This document shows positions 1 to 9,675 of a stretch of DNA of 64,000 bases, one piece after another. Position 1 is the stretch's first letter; every line of letters begins with the position of its first letter. The translations under genes and the position numbers were made by a program. This stretch comes from Muribaculaceae bacterium (GTDB taxonomy: Bacteria > Bacteroidota > Bacteroidia > Bacteroidales > Muribaculaceae): assembly GCA_022510425.1 (NCBI GenBank), contig JAFLTO010000006.1, positions 1-64,000 on the forward strand, read 5' to 3'. The notes beneath the pieces were generated by a model. The model was not told the origin of the DNA. It was given only the letters and a program-made list of their open reading frames with translations, and did not search any database.

Positions 1-284
1 TCATCAAGGAGAAACTCGGTTCGGAGGTGAGGAACGGCGATGTCTTCATCTTCATAGGCAACAGCCGCAGACTCATGAAGCTTATCCATGCCGAGGACGG
101 CGGTATGGTGATGTATGTCAAGAGGCTTGAGGCAGGCAGGTTCCGACTGCCGGAGTATGATCCTGAGAAGAAGTCGTATTCAATGGAGTGGCGGGATCTG
201 GTGGTGATGGTCGAGGGACTGAAGGAAGATCCGGCCCAAAGGTTGAGGAGACTACGGGCCGAGAGGGTTGAATACCATGTATGA
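1..284 (+). CDS. tnpB: IS66 accessory protein TnpB, C-terminal part
   Basis: The reading frame is open from the window edge (first full codon at base 3), so the true start is upstream; about 94 residues are seen of a protein that is usually around 115. The motif FIFIGNSRRLMKLIH followed by a GRFRLP segment is the TnpB (Orf2) signature of IS66 elements. TnpB is needed with TnpC for transposition of many IS66 members, although its biochemical role is unclear. It is followed by a 134-bp gap and then tnpC on the same strand. Confidence 0.9.
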   Translation, partial: IKEKLGSEVRNGDVFIFIGNSRRLMKLIHAEDGGMVMYVKRLEAGRFRLPEYDPEKKSYSMEWRDLVVMVEGLKEDPAQRLRRLRAERVEYHV

Positions 285-418
285 GAGGGAGGTTGTTTCT
301 TCCTCTTTTTCTTTAATTTTTTGATATGATGTTATATCCGGGAAGGATATTTTCATAGTCTGAAACTTGCATAAATAAAGGATTTTATGTAAATTTGGGT
401 ATATAAGAAGGATACTTT

Positions 419-2023
419 ATGACACCTCTTGAACAGACCCTTACGACTACTGTGGAAACCTTGACAAAACTTGTCGAGACCCAGTCTCGTCAGATCGAGG
501 AGCAGTCTTCGGAGATAAAGAGACTGACGGCGCAGATAGCCTGGCTGAACCGCCAGCTGTTCGGGCGCAAGAGCGAGCGGTTCATTCCGGGCAGCGGCCA
601 GCCTGGTCTTTTCAGCGAGGAAGATTTTGGAGAAAACAAACCGGAGGCCCAGGAAACTGCAAACAATGCCGAGGGAGGAGTTGAGGTTGAGGTCAAGGGA
701 CACAGGCGCAAACCAACCTCACGCAAGAGGGAAAGCTGGGCGAATCTTCCTGTTCTGATTGTGGACACGATCGAACCCAAGGATATCGACTTGAGCCGTT
801 ACCGCAAGATCGGAGAAGAGACAACCCATGTAGTGGAGTTCCAGCCGGGGATGATGTTCCGTCGTGCCATAGTGAGGCCCAAGTTCGGGCTCAAGGACCC
901 TACGGAACCTGTAGAGAGAGGCAAAGGCGTGATCATCGGCCCGATGCCGTTGCTTCCTGTGGCCAAAGGTATAGCGGGCCCCACTCTTCTTGCCGAGGTG
1001 GTGTTGCAGAAATACGAGTATCACATGCCCTTCTACCGCCAGATAAAGCAACTGGCGCATCTGGGCATGGAAGGTATAAAGGAAGCCACCATGACAGGAT
1101 GGTTCCGCAGGACAATGGAACTTCTCAGACCTCTTTATGAGGCTCTGAAGGCAGAGGTGATGGCAAGTGATTACATACAGGCCGACGAAACCACGGTTCC
1201 GGTAATCAACAATGAGAGACATCAGGCTGACAAGGAGTATCTGTGGATGGCACGCTCAGTGATGGAGGGACTGGTGGTCTTTTTCTACGACAAAGGATCA
1301 AGAGCGGCAAAAGTCATAAAAAATCTTACAGACAGACATGGCTTCAAGGGATATCTGCAGTGTGACGGCTACAGTGCCTATACTGCGGCCTACGGTCCGT
1401 GTGCCGATGTGCGACTTGTACATTGCATGGTTCATATCTCCCGGGAATGGGACAAGGCCATGGGCCAGGATCCAAAGGCCGTATCGTGGGTCAAGGCTAA
1501 GATAAGGGAGCTTTATCACATCGAGCACGAATGCGACATGCAAGGCATGAGCTTCGACCAACGCAGGGAGCACAGACAGCTTAAGGCCAGACCGGTGATG
1601 GATGAAGTCAAGGAGTGGATAGAGACTAAAGGCATACAATATAGTCCCGAGAGCCTGGTCGGAAGGGCAGTCACCTACACCTATAACCGATGGCCCAACA
1701 TGATGCGCTATCTTGAAGACGGCAGGATAAGGCTTGACAACAACCTTGCCGAGAATGAAATCAGACCCATAACCCTTGGCAGGAAGAACTATCTGTTCTG
1801 TGGCAATCACAAGGCTGCCGAAGATATGTGCGTGGTGCAATCGCTGCTGGCTACCTGCCGTAACCACGATGTCAATCCCAGGGCCTATCTCAACGATGTC
1901 ATTGCCAATATGCCCTACTATGAAAAAGCTTCTTCCCTTGAACTGGCACTCCTGCTTCCTCACCGATGGATCAAGGACCATCCGGAAGCCGGAATGAACA
2001 AAGTCCGGGAAATGGCTAAATGA
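419..2023 (+). CDS. tnpC: IS66 transposase TnpC (DDE family)
   Basis: A 534-residue transposase, full length for the family. Residues about 1-55 form a heptad-like coiled coil ending in LNRQLFGRKSERF, the classical IS66 N-terminal leucine-zipper region. The catalytic core shows the aspartates expected for a DDE enzyme: QADETT near residue 255, QCDGYSAY near 315 and the C-terminal LDNNLAENEIRP, whose glutamate completes the triad. No frameshift or stop is present, so the element could be active. Codon use is more GC-rich than the flanking chromosome, in keeping with a recent arrival. Confidence 0.95.
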   Translation: MTPLEQTLTTTVETLTKLVETQSRQIEEQSSEIKRLTAQIAWLNRQLFGRKSERFIPGSGQPGLFSEEDFGENKPEAQETANNAEGGVEVEVKGHRRKPTSRKRESWANLPVLIVDTIEPKDIDLSRYRKIGEETTHVVEFQPGMMFRRAIVRPKFGLKDPTEPVERGKGVIIGPMPLLPVAKGIAGPTLLAEVVLQKYEYHMPFYRQIKQLAHLGMEGIKEATMTGWFRRTMELLRPLYEALKAEVMASDYIQADETTVPVINNERHQADKEYLWMARSVMEGLVVFFYDKGSRAAKVIKNLTDRHGFKGYLQCDGYSAYTAAYGPCADVRLVHCMVHISREWDKAMGQDPKAVSWVKAKIRELYHIEHECDMQGMSFDQRREHRQLKARPVMDEVKEWIETKGIQYSPESLVGRAVTYTYNRWPNMMRYLEDGRIRLDNNLAENEIRPITLGRKNYLFCGNHKAAEDMCVVQSLLATCRNHDVNPRAYLNDVIANMPYYEKASSLELALLLPHRWIKDHPEAGMNKVREMAK

Positions 2024-2124
2024 TATAACCGCTGTAATACAAAAATACTAAAGGCCGGTTCTTCTGCAACAGTTGAACCGGTCTTTAAAATCTACAAAAG
2101 TACAAATCCCTGAAATCCTTAAAA

Positions 2125-2148
2125 AGGTGTACTTCAGTTAACGCTTAC
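2125..2148 (-). repeat. IS66 right terminal inverted repeat
   Basis: Read from the end inward the terminus begins GTAAGCGTTAACTGAAGT, matching the GTAAGCG start common to IS66 ends. The left partner is outside the window, so the full repeat length cannot be verified. Confidence 0.75.
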
Positions 2149-2156
2149 ACTTAATT

Positions 2157-2450
2157 TTAGTCGAAAAGTTCTTCTTTGATTATTCTCTTAGTTTCAAGAG
2201 AGAATTTCAAACGGGAATAGCGCTCTCTTTTACAAATAGAGCAACTACATGGACGACCGGTATCTTTATATAGTTTACACCATCTAACCTCTTTTAAATC
2301 GCTCCAACTTTCGAATTCCTTCCTCCCATAATAGCCATTTGAACTGTATCCAAAATAGAAGTACAATTTATGAAGACGACTATGCCATTTGCGTATTGTT
2401 TGGATGCGTCGCCACGCACGAATTGGATCTCTTTCCATCGTCACGTTCAA
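2157..2450 (-). CDS. small basic protein with CSC-x-x-C motif
   Basis: A 97-residue, strongly basic protein rich in Arg, Trp and Tyr, with a C-terminal PCSCSICKRERYSR stretch. The three closely spaced cysteines look like a small metal-binding knuckle. Comparable short proteins with a CSCxxC near the end occur in many bacteria, but I know no assigned function. It has no partner: upstream lies a 440-bp gene-free stretch and downstream the IS66 end. The stop codon is only 8 bp from the IS terminus, so its natural terminator has probably been displaced. Confidence 0.6.
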   Translation of the reverse strand: MNVTMERDPIRAWRRIQTIRKWHSRLHKLYFYFGYSSNGYYGRKEFESWSDLKEVRWCKLYKDTGRPCSCSICKRERYSRLKFSLETKRIIKEELFD

Positions 2451-2893
2451 TTAAAGTTATCTTGAACGTATTGATTAAAAGATGAAAAATATTTGACATA
2501 GCAACTCCTTTGTTTATTGAAAGAAACATATTCTCTTACAAATTTACATTTTTTTAATTATAACCTTTTTATTACCTAGAGATTTTATAGATAAAAAGCT
2601 TAGAAATATTACATAAATAAATATGAACCTACTTCAAGTATTAGAGTTTCATAGATGTCTCAGAAAGTTCTTGATATCAACTTTACGTTAAAATCGAAGA
2701 ATTGAAGTGAAATGATTGGATTCCAATTCTGCTTTTTCCTACTTTACTATTCGAACCGGGTACAACTGGTACACTGTTACAAATTTTTCTAAGGCAGTAA
2801 TTAATTGGTCGGCTTCTCATAACATATGATATGAGAAGCCGACAAGATATTAGGGGCAGAAACCCACGATTTCGAGTAAATAAAATATCCTTC
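2451..2893. other. gene-free stretch with a 14-bp perfect hairpin
   Basis: This AT-rich 440-bp gap has no convincing coding frame. Its only clear structure is a perfect inverted repeat of 14 bp (808-821 with 830-843 past position 2000, that is 2808-2821 and 2830-2843) around an 8-nt loop. It lies downstream of the alcohol dehydrogenase gene on the - strand, so it may end that transcript, although no strong U tract follows on either strand. Confidence 0.6.
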
Positions 2894-4066
2894 TTATTTA
2901 AGACTATTTTTGAGGATTTCTTTGATGTCATCTATGGTGATTTGCTTGTAACCTCCTCCAAGGATGGTAGCCTCAGCAATTTCATCAATCATATCCGAGG
3001 TAACACCTAAAGTAGATACATTAGATGCTGCTCCGATTTCTTTGATCCAGTTTTCGAGGGCTTCAATACCCGCAATTGCCAATTCACTTTCAGTTTTGCC
3101 GTCAGATGGAATTTCCCAAACCACCTTTGCAAATCTTGCAAATCTATGTTGCCCGAATTTCATAATAAATCTATAATAAGCTCCTGAAATTGCAGACAAA
3201 GCCATTCCATGGGTAGCATGAGTGAAAGCTCCTATTGTATGGGCAATCATATGCACCATCCAGTCACCTTTTTTACCCATCTTGAGCAATGTGTTCAATG
3301 CCCATGTGGCACACCACATAATATTGGAACGAGCTTCGTAATTATGAGGATCTTTGACTGCAACTCTACTTGAAGCAATTACAGATCTCATAATTCCTTC
3401 AATTATATAATCGGTTGTTGAATCATCATCCCCGGAAAAATATTGTTCCATCAAATGGCTCATTATATCGAATATACCGGCCACCATCTGATTTTGAGGA
3501 AGACTGAAAGTGTATTCGGGATTCAAGATAGCAAACTTTGGGATAAGCCTTTCTCCAAAAACTTTTCCAAGTTTAAGTTTATGTTCCTCATCGGTGATAA
3601 CGGAACCTCCGTTCATCTCCGATCCTGTACCTGCCAATGTCAATACAGAACCGACAGGAATTACTTTCTGATCTGCAGCTGGCTCATTCTGTTTCACCCA
3701 GAAATTTTCCCATGCGTTACCATCATACCATGCTCCAGCGGCCACGCCTTTTGAATAGTCGATAGTGGAACCTCCACCTACCGCAAGAATCAAATCTACA
3801 TCATTATCTTTTGCAACTTTTATCCCTTCCAACAATTTTGTCAACGTTGGATTGGGCATTACCCCTGATAATTCAATTATTTCTTTATCGGTTTCTTTCA
3901 ACACTTTTGTAACAGTATCATAGATTCCATTGTTTTTGATGGAACCTCCTCCGTAAACCAACAAAACCCTCTTGCCGAAATTCTTTAGGGCATCACTGAG
4001 ATTTTTCTCCACTTCCGTTCCGAAATAAAGTTTGGTGGGGTTGTAGTAAATGAAATTTCCTAACAT
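2894..4066 (-). CDS. iron-containing alcohol dehydrogenase (YqhD/BdhA-like)
   Basis: A 390-residue group III alcohol dehydrogenase. The N-terminal half contains the nucleotide-binding GGGSxxD region (VGGGSTIDYSKG near residues 96-107). The metal ligands expected for the family are visible: Asp and His in FDIMSHLMEQ near 200, and two histidines in VHMIAHTIGAFTHATHG near 275. Such cytosolic enzymes reduce aldehydes with NAD(P)H, serving fermentation or detoxification. It is a single-gene unit, divergent from the AddB-like gene with 226 bp between them. The exact aldehyde cannot be read from sequence. Confidence 0.9.
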   Translation of the reverse strand: MLGNFIYYNPTKLYFGTEVEKNLSDALKNFGKRVLLVYGGGSIKNNGIYDTVTKVLKETDKEIIELSGVMPNPTLTKLLEGIKVAKDNDVDLILAVGGGSTIDYSKGVAAGAWYDGNAWENFWVKQNEPAADQKVIPVGSVLTLAGTGSEMNGGSVITDEEHKLKLGKVFGERLIPKFAILNPEYTFSLPQNQMVAGIFDIMSHLMEQYFSGDDDSTTDYIIEGIMRSVIASSRVAVKDPHNYEARSNIMWCATWALNTLLKMGKKGDWMVHMIAHTIGAFTHATHGMALSAISGAYYRFIMKFGQHRFARFAKVVWEIPSDGKTESELAIAGIEALENWIKEIGAASNVSTLGVTSDMIDEIAEATILGGGYKQITIDDIKEILKNSLK

Positions 4067-4292
4067 AACTTTTCTTTTTGATAAACTTTAAAGAAAAAAC
4101 ATCAAACGAAAGCAGGAAGTTTTATCGTTAAGATATTTTAATACAGGCACCTATAACTTCCCTTATATCCTATGTTAACGTCATGGTGAGATGCAAAATG
4201 GGGTCACTCCTTTAAAAATAGTGGAATGAGCCACAATTGTTTTGGATATGATATGTTATGCAAATTCATAACCTTTTTATTAATTTTGGAAT

Positions 4293-7271
4293 ATGGAACC
4301 GATTTTAAAAACTATAGCAAAAACTTATACTCAGAGATACGGAGATGTCACCCGTTTCTGTTTCATTTTTCCTAACAAACGTTGTGGGATATATCTTAAA
4401 AAATATTTTGCCGAACAAGGGAAAAGGAGCGATCAATTGCCACATATTCTGACAATTTCTGAATTTGCAACTCAAATTGCCAAGAAAACTGAAGCAAGCA
4501 GAATAGTGCAGCTTTTCACCCTCTTCAATGCTTATAAAGAAATTGTTGGTTCCGAAACTCAACTTGATTTTGACACATTCCGTGGATGGGGAGAAACGGT
4601 TTTGTCTGATTTTAATACAGTGGATCTTAATTTAACAGACCCGGAAGAGATTTTTAAAAACATCAAAGATTATCGTGAACTCACATCCAATTTCTTGACC
4701 CAGGAACAAAAAGAAGTAATGAGGGAATATTTTGGTGTTGAAACCGATGGGGACTCTTCCAATTTCTGGAAATCATTCTCAGGTCAAGGAAAGCCTACCG
4801 AATTGCAACAAAAATTTCTAAATCTTTGGCAAATATTGGCTCCTCTACATAAAAAGTTTATCTCCAGTCTTTCAGAGAAAGGATTGGGTTCTTCAGGAAG
4901 TATATATAGGGAGGCAGCCCGCATAATTGAACAAAGAGGGAAAAAAATACTTCCTTATAATAAAATTGTAGCAGTGGGATTCAATGCCCTTTCGGAGTCT
5001 GAACGAACTATTTTTAAAAGCCTTCAGAATGAAGAAGGCACACCGGGTTTTGATGATTATATTGATTTCATATGGGATGCAACAGGTCCGGTTTTAACTA
5101 ACAAGGATTTTTCTGCTTCTCGATTTATAGAATACAATATTAAACAATTTCCTTTCCCGGAGTGGATACTCCCTGTTTTAGAGGAAAATTCGGTTTCTGA
5201 ATATCCGGAAATAGAAATAATATCCTCCCCATCTGTCACAGCCCAAGCAAAAGTGGCCGGGAAAATCTTGTCAGAGTATACTTCTGTTGATAAAAAGAAG
5301 TTGATTACAGACGCTGAAGTGGCATTGGTTCTCCCGGATGAAACCTTACTCTCAAATATTCTTTATGCATTGCCCGAAGGTATCGGAGAAATCAATCTCA
5401 CCATGGGATATAGTCTGAGACAGACTTCCATCTCGGCATTTATGTATCTTTTTAGAAGGCTTTATGCGAGTTCTAGAGAAACCCCCGATGGTAATGTTTT
5501 TTTCATGAAAGAGCTTAAAATGCTCCTTTCGCATCCTTATTCATATATCTTATTTGACCCTCAAGGAATCGAACAGCTTCTGGAATATGGTACTCAGTTC
5601 CATAAAATAAGATTGAATATTAAAGAAATAGAAGATTTCCTTCCAGTGGCATCTGAATTTTTATCTTTCCCGCCAAAAGAACAAACCGAAAATAATCGGA
5701 TATTTGAATTTGTTCGCAATTTGCTTAAAAATTTAATTTTAAAAATAAGTGCGAACGAACAAAAGCCGGAAGAAAACCAAGACATCTCACAAATCAAGAT
5801 ATATGGAGAATATGTTGATGCATTAGAACAAGCAGTAAATGAATTTTCCATTCAGTCTTCGTCTTTATCTTTATTGCAGATGGCCGAAAAATTGGTGGCA
5901 GCTGAAAAAATCGGATTTGAGGGTGAACCTCTTATCGGCCTGCAGGTTATGGGTACTTTGGAAACCCGATCATTGGATTTTCGCCACGTCATCATAATGT
6001 CGATGAATGAGGGCATAATGCCTCGAAAGGCTTTTGGCTCTACCTTTATTCCTGAAACCTTACGGAAAGCTTATGGTTTGCCTCCGGCAAGATATGCAGA
6101 AGAAATTTTCAGCTATTATTTTTACCGTCTGATAAGCAGGGCAGAAAAGGTGAGCCTGATTTATGATGGACGCTCTATTTCAGGAATGAGAGGCGGTGAG
6201 TCGCGTTATCTTTTGCAATTACGACAATATGCTCCTAAATATAAAATCAGAGAAGAAGCTTGGCAATATAGATTACAGGCCATACACCCCAATGACGCTT
6301 CCATTGAGAAAACTCCGGAAATTTTTGAAATGATCGCTAATTTTTCCAAAAACGGAAAGGAGGGAAAGAATTTTTCTGCATCCTCACTCAACACATATAG
6401 GGAGTGTGAAGTAAAATTCTTTCTTGAAAACATTTTAAACTTAAATTCCGACCCCGAGAAAGGTGAATATATGGATGCTATTTCCATAGGCAATGTTCTA
6501 CACCAGGTGATGATGCAATTGTATATACCTGCGGAAGAGAATCAAAAGAAATTATTGATGCATCCGAAATATATAACAAAAGAATTCCTTTCCGAACTTT
6601 TGGAATCTACAAGCCATATAAAACAATTGGTGGAAAAAAATATTCAGGAATTTTATTATGGAGATAAAGAAGGTGTGAGGAAGAGAGTGGCATCGGGCGT
6701 TACTGATATAATATCCGATCAAATTGTAGAATTGATAAAGGATATCATAAGATATGATTTAAACCTGGCTCCCTTCAAATTGTATGGATGTGAAATATCT
6801 GAAAATTTAAGAATCAGACTTACATCCGGAAGAGAAATAAATTTCCGCTTTGCCATCGATCGATTAGATGAAATCAACTATAATGGAGTGAAAAGGCTCC
6901 GAATAGTGGATTATAAGACGGGATCAAAAAAAAGAAAAGCAAAAAGCTTAGACGAAGTCTTTGAAGGGGGATATGGAAGTGAACAGATTTTTCAGCTTTT
7001 CACATACGCTTGGCTGTTAGGTAAAAAAGGAATAAAAGGTTGTGAAGATGTGATGACGGAAATTTATTATGTCCCCGACTTGGTGAAAGGAGAAGGCGGC
7101 CTTCCTGAACTGGATAAACAAAAAGTGGAGTCTTTTAGCCCATTCACAGAAATTTTCAATAATAAGATCGAAAATCTCCTTGAAAGCATATTTGAAGATC
7201 CTAAATTCAAGGAATGTCAATCAATAAGTTCATGTAAGCTCTGTGGATTTCGCAGCTTCTGCAGCAAATAA
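4293..7271 (+). CDS. AddB-like PD-(D/E)XK nuclease (recombination repair)
   Basis: A 992-residue protein with the architecture of AddB/RecB-type subunits: a helicase-like N-terminal and middle part without an intact Walker A lysine motif (the corresponding stretch reads FPNKRCGIYLKKYF), then a C-terminal nuclease. The nuclease motif DYKTG is near residue 872. Four cysteines fit the AddB iron-sulphur cluster: one in YRECEVK near residue 705 and a terminal C-x2-C-x5-C (CKLCGFRSFC). AddB acts with an AddA helicase-nuclease on double-strand ends; no addA gene is in the window. A TAATTTTG promoter box lies only 5 bp before the start codon, so the mRNA may be nearly leaderless. Confidence 0.85.
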   Translation: MEPILKTIAKTYTQRYGDVTRFCFIFPNKRCGIYLKKYFAEQGKRSDQLPHILTISEFATQIAKKTEASRIVQLFTLFNAYKEIVGSETQLDFDTFRGWGETVLSDFNTVDLNLTDPEEIFKNIKDYRELTSNFLTQEQKEVMREYFGVETDGDSSNFWKSFSGQGKPTELQQKFLNLWQILAPLHKKFISSLSEKGLGSSGSIYREAARIIEQRGKKILPYNKIVAVGFNALSESERTIFKSLQNEEGTPGFDDYIDFIWDATGPVLTNKDFSASRFIEYNIKQFPFPEWILPVLEENSVSEYPEIEIISSPSVTAQAKVAGKILSEYTSVDKKKLITDAEVALVLPDETLLSNILYALPEGIGEINLTMGYSLRQTSISAFMYLFRRLYASSRETPDGNVFFMKELKMLLSHPYSYILFDPQGIEQLLEYGTQFHKIRLNIKEIEDFLPVASEFLSFPPKEQTENNRIFEFVRNLLKNLILKISANEQKPEENQDISQIKIYGEYVDALEQAVNEFSIQSSSLSLLQMAEKLVAAEKIGFEGEPLIGLQVMGTLETRSLDFRHVIIMSMNEGIMPRKAFGSTFIPETLRKAYGLPPARYAEEIFSYYFYRLISRAEKVSLIYDGRSISGMRGGESRYLLQLRQYAPKYKIREEAWQYRLQAIHPNDASIEKTPEIFEMIANFSKNGKEGKNFSASSLNTYRECEVKFFLENILNLNSDPEKGEYMDAISIGNVLHQVMMQLYIPAEENQKKLLMHPKYITKEFLSELLESTSHIKQLVEKNIQEFYYGDKEGVRKRVASGVTDIISDQIVELIKDIIRYDLNLAPFKLYGCEISENLRIRLTSGREINFRFAIDRLDEINYNGVKRLRIVDYKTGSKKRKAKSLDEVFEGGYGSEQIFQLFTYAWLLGKKGIKGCEDVMTEIYYVPDLVKGEGGLPELDKQKVESFSPFTEIFNNKIENLLESIFEDPKFKECQSISSCKLCGFRSFCSK

Positions 7272-7277
7272 AAAGAT

Positions 7278-7308
7278 TTGTGTATTTCATTGATTTTAGT
7301 TAATTTTG
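7278..7308 (+). promoter_or_regulatory. rpsO promoter, Bacteroidota type
   Basis: TTG at 7278-7280 and TAATTTTG at 7301-7308 are separated by 20 bp, an exact match to the TTG/TAnnTTTG consensus. Transcription would start near 7315 and give a leader of about 90 nt. Confidence 0.7.
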
Positions 7309-7322
7309 CAATGCTTTTTGAA

Positions 7323-7361
7323 AAAGGAGAGACACGTGAGAGACTGTCTCATAAATCCTTT
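7323..7361 (+). promoter_or_regulatory. folded leader in front of rpsO
   Basis: Two helices stack in the predicted leader: AAAGGA (7323-7328) pairs with TCCTTT (7356-7361) and GAGAC (7329-7333) with GTCTC (7346-7350), leaving a 5-nt bulge on one side. S15 binds its own leader in several bacteria with unrelated folds, so this is a candidate autoregulatory site; binding is not shown by the sequence. Confidence 0.4.
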
Positions 7362-7403
7362 GAAGAAAAGTGTCATTATTAATTATACTAAACTCTCAAC
7401 AAC

Positions 7404-7679
7404 ATGTATCCATCACAAGAAGAAAAAGAAAAAATCTTCGAAACCTACGGCACAGGTAAAACCGACACAGGAAGTCCTGAAAGTCAAATCGCCTTATTCT
7501 CATTCAGAATCAAACACCTCACCGAGCATTTGAAAGAAAACCACAAAGACCATGTCACAGCTCGTGCCCTTAAGGCTCTTGTAGGTAAAAGGCGTTCTCT
7601 TTTGGATTACCTCATCCGTAAGGATATTAATCGTTATCGTGCAATTATCGCCAAGAAAGAACTTGGTATCCGTAAATAA
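7404..7679 (+). CDS. rpsO: 30S ribosomal protein S15
   Basis: A 91-residue protein, normal length for S15, with the diagnostic TGSPESQIALFSFRI segment, the HxKDHVTARAL region and the C-terminal KRRSLLDYLIRKDINRYR. It binds 16S rRNA helices and helps assemble the platform of the small subunit. It is a single-gene unit with its own promoter, a folded leader and a strong terminator. Confidence 0.98.
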   Translation: MYPSQEEKEKIFETYGTGKTDTGSPESQIALFSFRIKHLTEHLKENHKDHVTARALKALVGKRRSLLDYLIRKDINRYRAIIAKKELGIRK

Positions 7680-7751
7680 TATCTCCCTTCTCATAATCTT
7701 TAAGTCGGGAAGACTATCCGATTATCAGATAAGATATTATAAACCTTATAT

Positions 7752-7787
7752 AAAAAGCCATTCCGACTCTAACGGAGTGGCTTTTTT
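7752..7787. terminator. bidirectional-looking terminator after rpsO
   Basis: A 14-bp stem with one wobble pair (7752-7765 with 7773-7786) and a 7-nt loop, flanked by a run of A on one side and T on the other. It separates rpsO from typA. Confidence 0.85.
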
Positions 7788-7846
7788 AAGACAATGACTC
7801 TCCGAGTATCAAATCTTTAGTAACTTTGCTTTTAAACAATTGGCAA

Positions 7847-9643
7847 ATGCAGCAGATTAGAAATATAGCTATAATCGCACATGTCGACCATGGTAAAACC
7901 ACTTTGGTTGACAAAATGCTAATGGCCGGCAATTTGTTCCGAGATAACCAAACCACCGGCGAACTTATCCTTGATAACAACGATCTTGAAAGAGAAAGAG
8001 GAATTACAATTCTGTCGAAAAATGTTTCCATTAATTATGGAGACACTAAAATAAACATCATAGACACTCCCGGACACGCTGACTTCGGCGGAGAGGTGGA
8101 ACGGGTATTGAATATGGCTGACGGTTGCCTGCTTTTGGTAGATGCTTTTGAAGGACCTATGCCTCAGACTCGTTTTGTGCTTCAAAAGGCTATTCAAATG
8201 GGGTTGAAACCTGTGGTGGTCATTAACAAAGTGGATAAACCTAACTGTCGTCCCGATGAAGTTAACGAAATGGTATTCGACCTTATGTTCAACCTTGGAG
8301 CAACAGAAGATCAACTCGATTTTCCTACAATTTATGGGAGTGCTAAACAAAATTGGATGAGCCTTGATTGGAAGGATAGGACAGACAATATCACTCCGGT
8401 GCTTGATGCCATTATTAAATACATCCCGGCTCCGGAAATTCTTGTGGGTGATCCTCAAATGCTCATCACATCTCTTGACTACAGTAGTTATGTGGGAAGA
8501 ATAGCAATCGGAAGAGTACATCGAGGCACTCTTAAAGAAGGTATGGAGGTGGCTTTATGTAAGAAAGATGGCTCTATAAGCAAACAAAAGATAAAGGAAC
8601 TACATGTCTTTGAGGGTATGGGCCGCAAGAAAGTGAAGGAAGTGAGCAGCGGAGATATTTGTGCCATTGTCGGTTTTGAAAATTTTGAAATAGGAGACAC
8701 TGTATCCGATTTAAACAATCCTGAAGCTTTGCCTCGAATAGCCATCGACGAGCCCACAATGTCAATGACCTTCACAATCAATGACTCTCCTTTCTTTGGC
8801 AAAGACGGAAAATATGTCACATCCCGACATATAGCGGAACGGTTGGAAAGAGAGCTTGACAAAAACCTTGCCTTGAGAGTGGAAAAGGGCGACACTGAGG
8901 ATAAATGGACTGTGTTTGGCAGAGGAGTGCTCCATCTTTCTATCCTGATTGAAACAATGCGTCGCGAAGGATATGAACTACAGGTGGGTCAGCCTCAGGT
9001 TATCATTAAAGAAATCGATGGAGTGAAATGCGAACCCATAGAGACCCTCACTGTTAATGTGCCTGAAGAATATAGCAGTAAGGTGGTAGATATGGTAACC
9101 CGTAGAAAAGGGGAAATAGTTTCTATGGATACCCGTAATGACCGTATTGATATCCAATTTAATATCCCTTCAAGAGGCATTATAGGGCTTCGCAATAATA
9201 TTCTCACAGCCACAGCCGGAGAAGCTATTATGGCTCATAGGTTCTTGGAGTATCAGCCTTGGAAAGGAGAAATTGAACGCAGAACCAATGGTAGTCTTAT
9301 AGCTATGGAGGCAGGCACAGCCTATGCTTATGCAATAGACAAGCTTCAAGATCGCGGAAGATTCTTTATTTTTCCGCAAGAAGAAGTGTACGCCGGCCAA
9401 GTGGTGGGAGAAAACGCTAAGGAAGGTGATATAGTGGTGAATGTAACCAAATCTAAGAAACTCACCAATATGCGTGCTTCCGGTGCCGACGACAAGGCCA
9501 GAATTGTGCCTCCTGTAGTATTCTCGCTTGAAGAAGCATTGGAATATATCAAGGAGGATGAATATGTGGAAGTGACCCCTCAACATATACGTCTTCGTAA
9601 GATAATTCTGGATGAAAATGAAAGAAAGAGGGCTAATAGATGA
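7847..9643 (+). CDS. typA: translational GTPase TypA/BipA
   Basis: About 598 residues. All GTPase motifs are in place: AHVDHGKTT (G1), RGITI (G2), [10 protein letters not shown] (G3) and NKVD (G4), followed by EF-G-like domains III and V and the family-specific C-terminal domain. TypA is a ribosome-associated GTPase needed under stress and low temperature. I place the start at the ATG at 7847 because the motif-bearing part begins [12 protein letters not shown] and because a TAACTTTG promoter box sits at 7821-7828, which makes a start at 7826 impossible for that transcript. Confidence 0.95.
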   Translation: MQQIRNIAIIAHVDHGKTTLVDKMLMAGNLFRDNQTTGELILDNNDLERERGITILSKNVSINYGDTKINIIDTPGHADFGGEVERVLNMADGCLLLVDAFEGPMPQTRFVLQKAIQMGLKPVVVINKVDKPNCRPDEVNEMVFDLMFNLGATEDQLDFPTIYGSAKQNWMSLDWKDRTDNITPVLDAIIKYIPAPEILVGDPQMLITSLDYSSYVGRIAIGRVHRGTLKEGMEVALCKKDGSISKQKIKELHVFEGMGRKKVKEVSSGDICAIVGFENFEIGDTVSDLNNPEALPRIAIDEPTMSMTFTINDSPFFGKDGKYVTSRHIAERLERELDKNLALRVEKGDTEDKWTVFGRGVLHLSILIETMRREGYELQVGQPQVIIKEIDGVKCEPIETLTVNVPEEYSSKVVDMVTRRKGEIVSMDTRNDRIDIQFNIPSRGIIGLRNNILTATAGEAIMAHRFLEYQPWKGEIERRTNGSLIAMEAGTAYAYAIDKLQDRGRFFIFPQEEVYAGQVVGENAKEGDIVVNVTKSKKLTNMRASGADDKARIVPPVVFSLEEALEYIKEDEYVEVTPQHIRLRKIILDENERKRANR

Positions 9644-9675
9644 GGCTCAGGGTTTAGAGATTTATTATAAGGTTG

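Larger units (their letters stand above)
1..2148 (+). mobile_element. IS66-family insertion sequence, right part
   Basis: The left end lies outside the window. What is visible is the end of tnpB, the whole of tnpC and a right terminus that reads GTAAGCG when read inward from 2148, the usual start of IS66 terminal repeats. The element stops 8 bp short of the stop codon of the next gene (2157), so it inserted immediately behind a small gene without breaking its reading frame. The expected 8-bp target duplication would be the bases from 2149 on; the other copy is off-window. Confidence 0.9.

Noticed and set aside
2735-2790. A TTCGAACC segment resembling a tRNA T arm
   Set aside because: Flanking bases do not form a T stem or acceptor; no other arm is present.
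7826-7846. TTG start of TypA seven codons upstream
   Set aside because: It would overlap the promoter's TAACTTTG box; the ATG at 7847 agrees with the family N-terminus.
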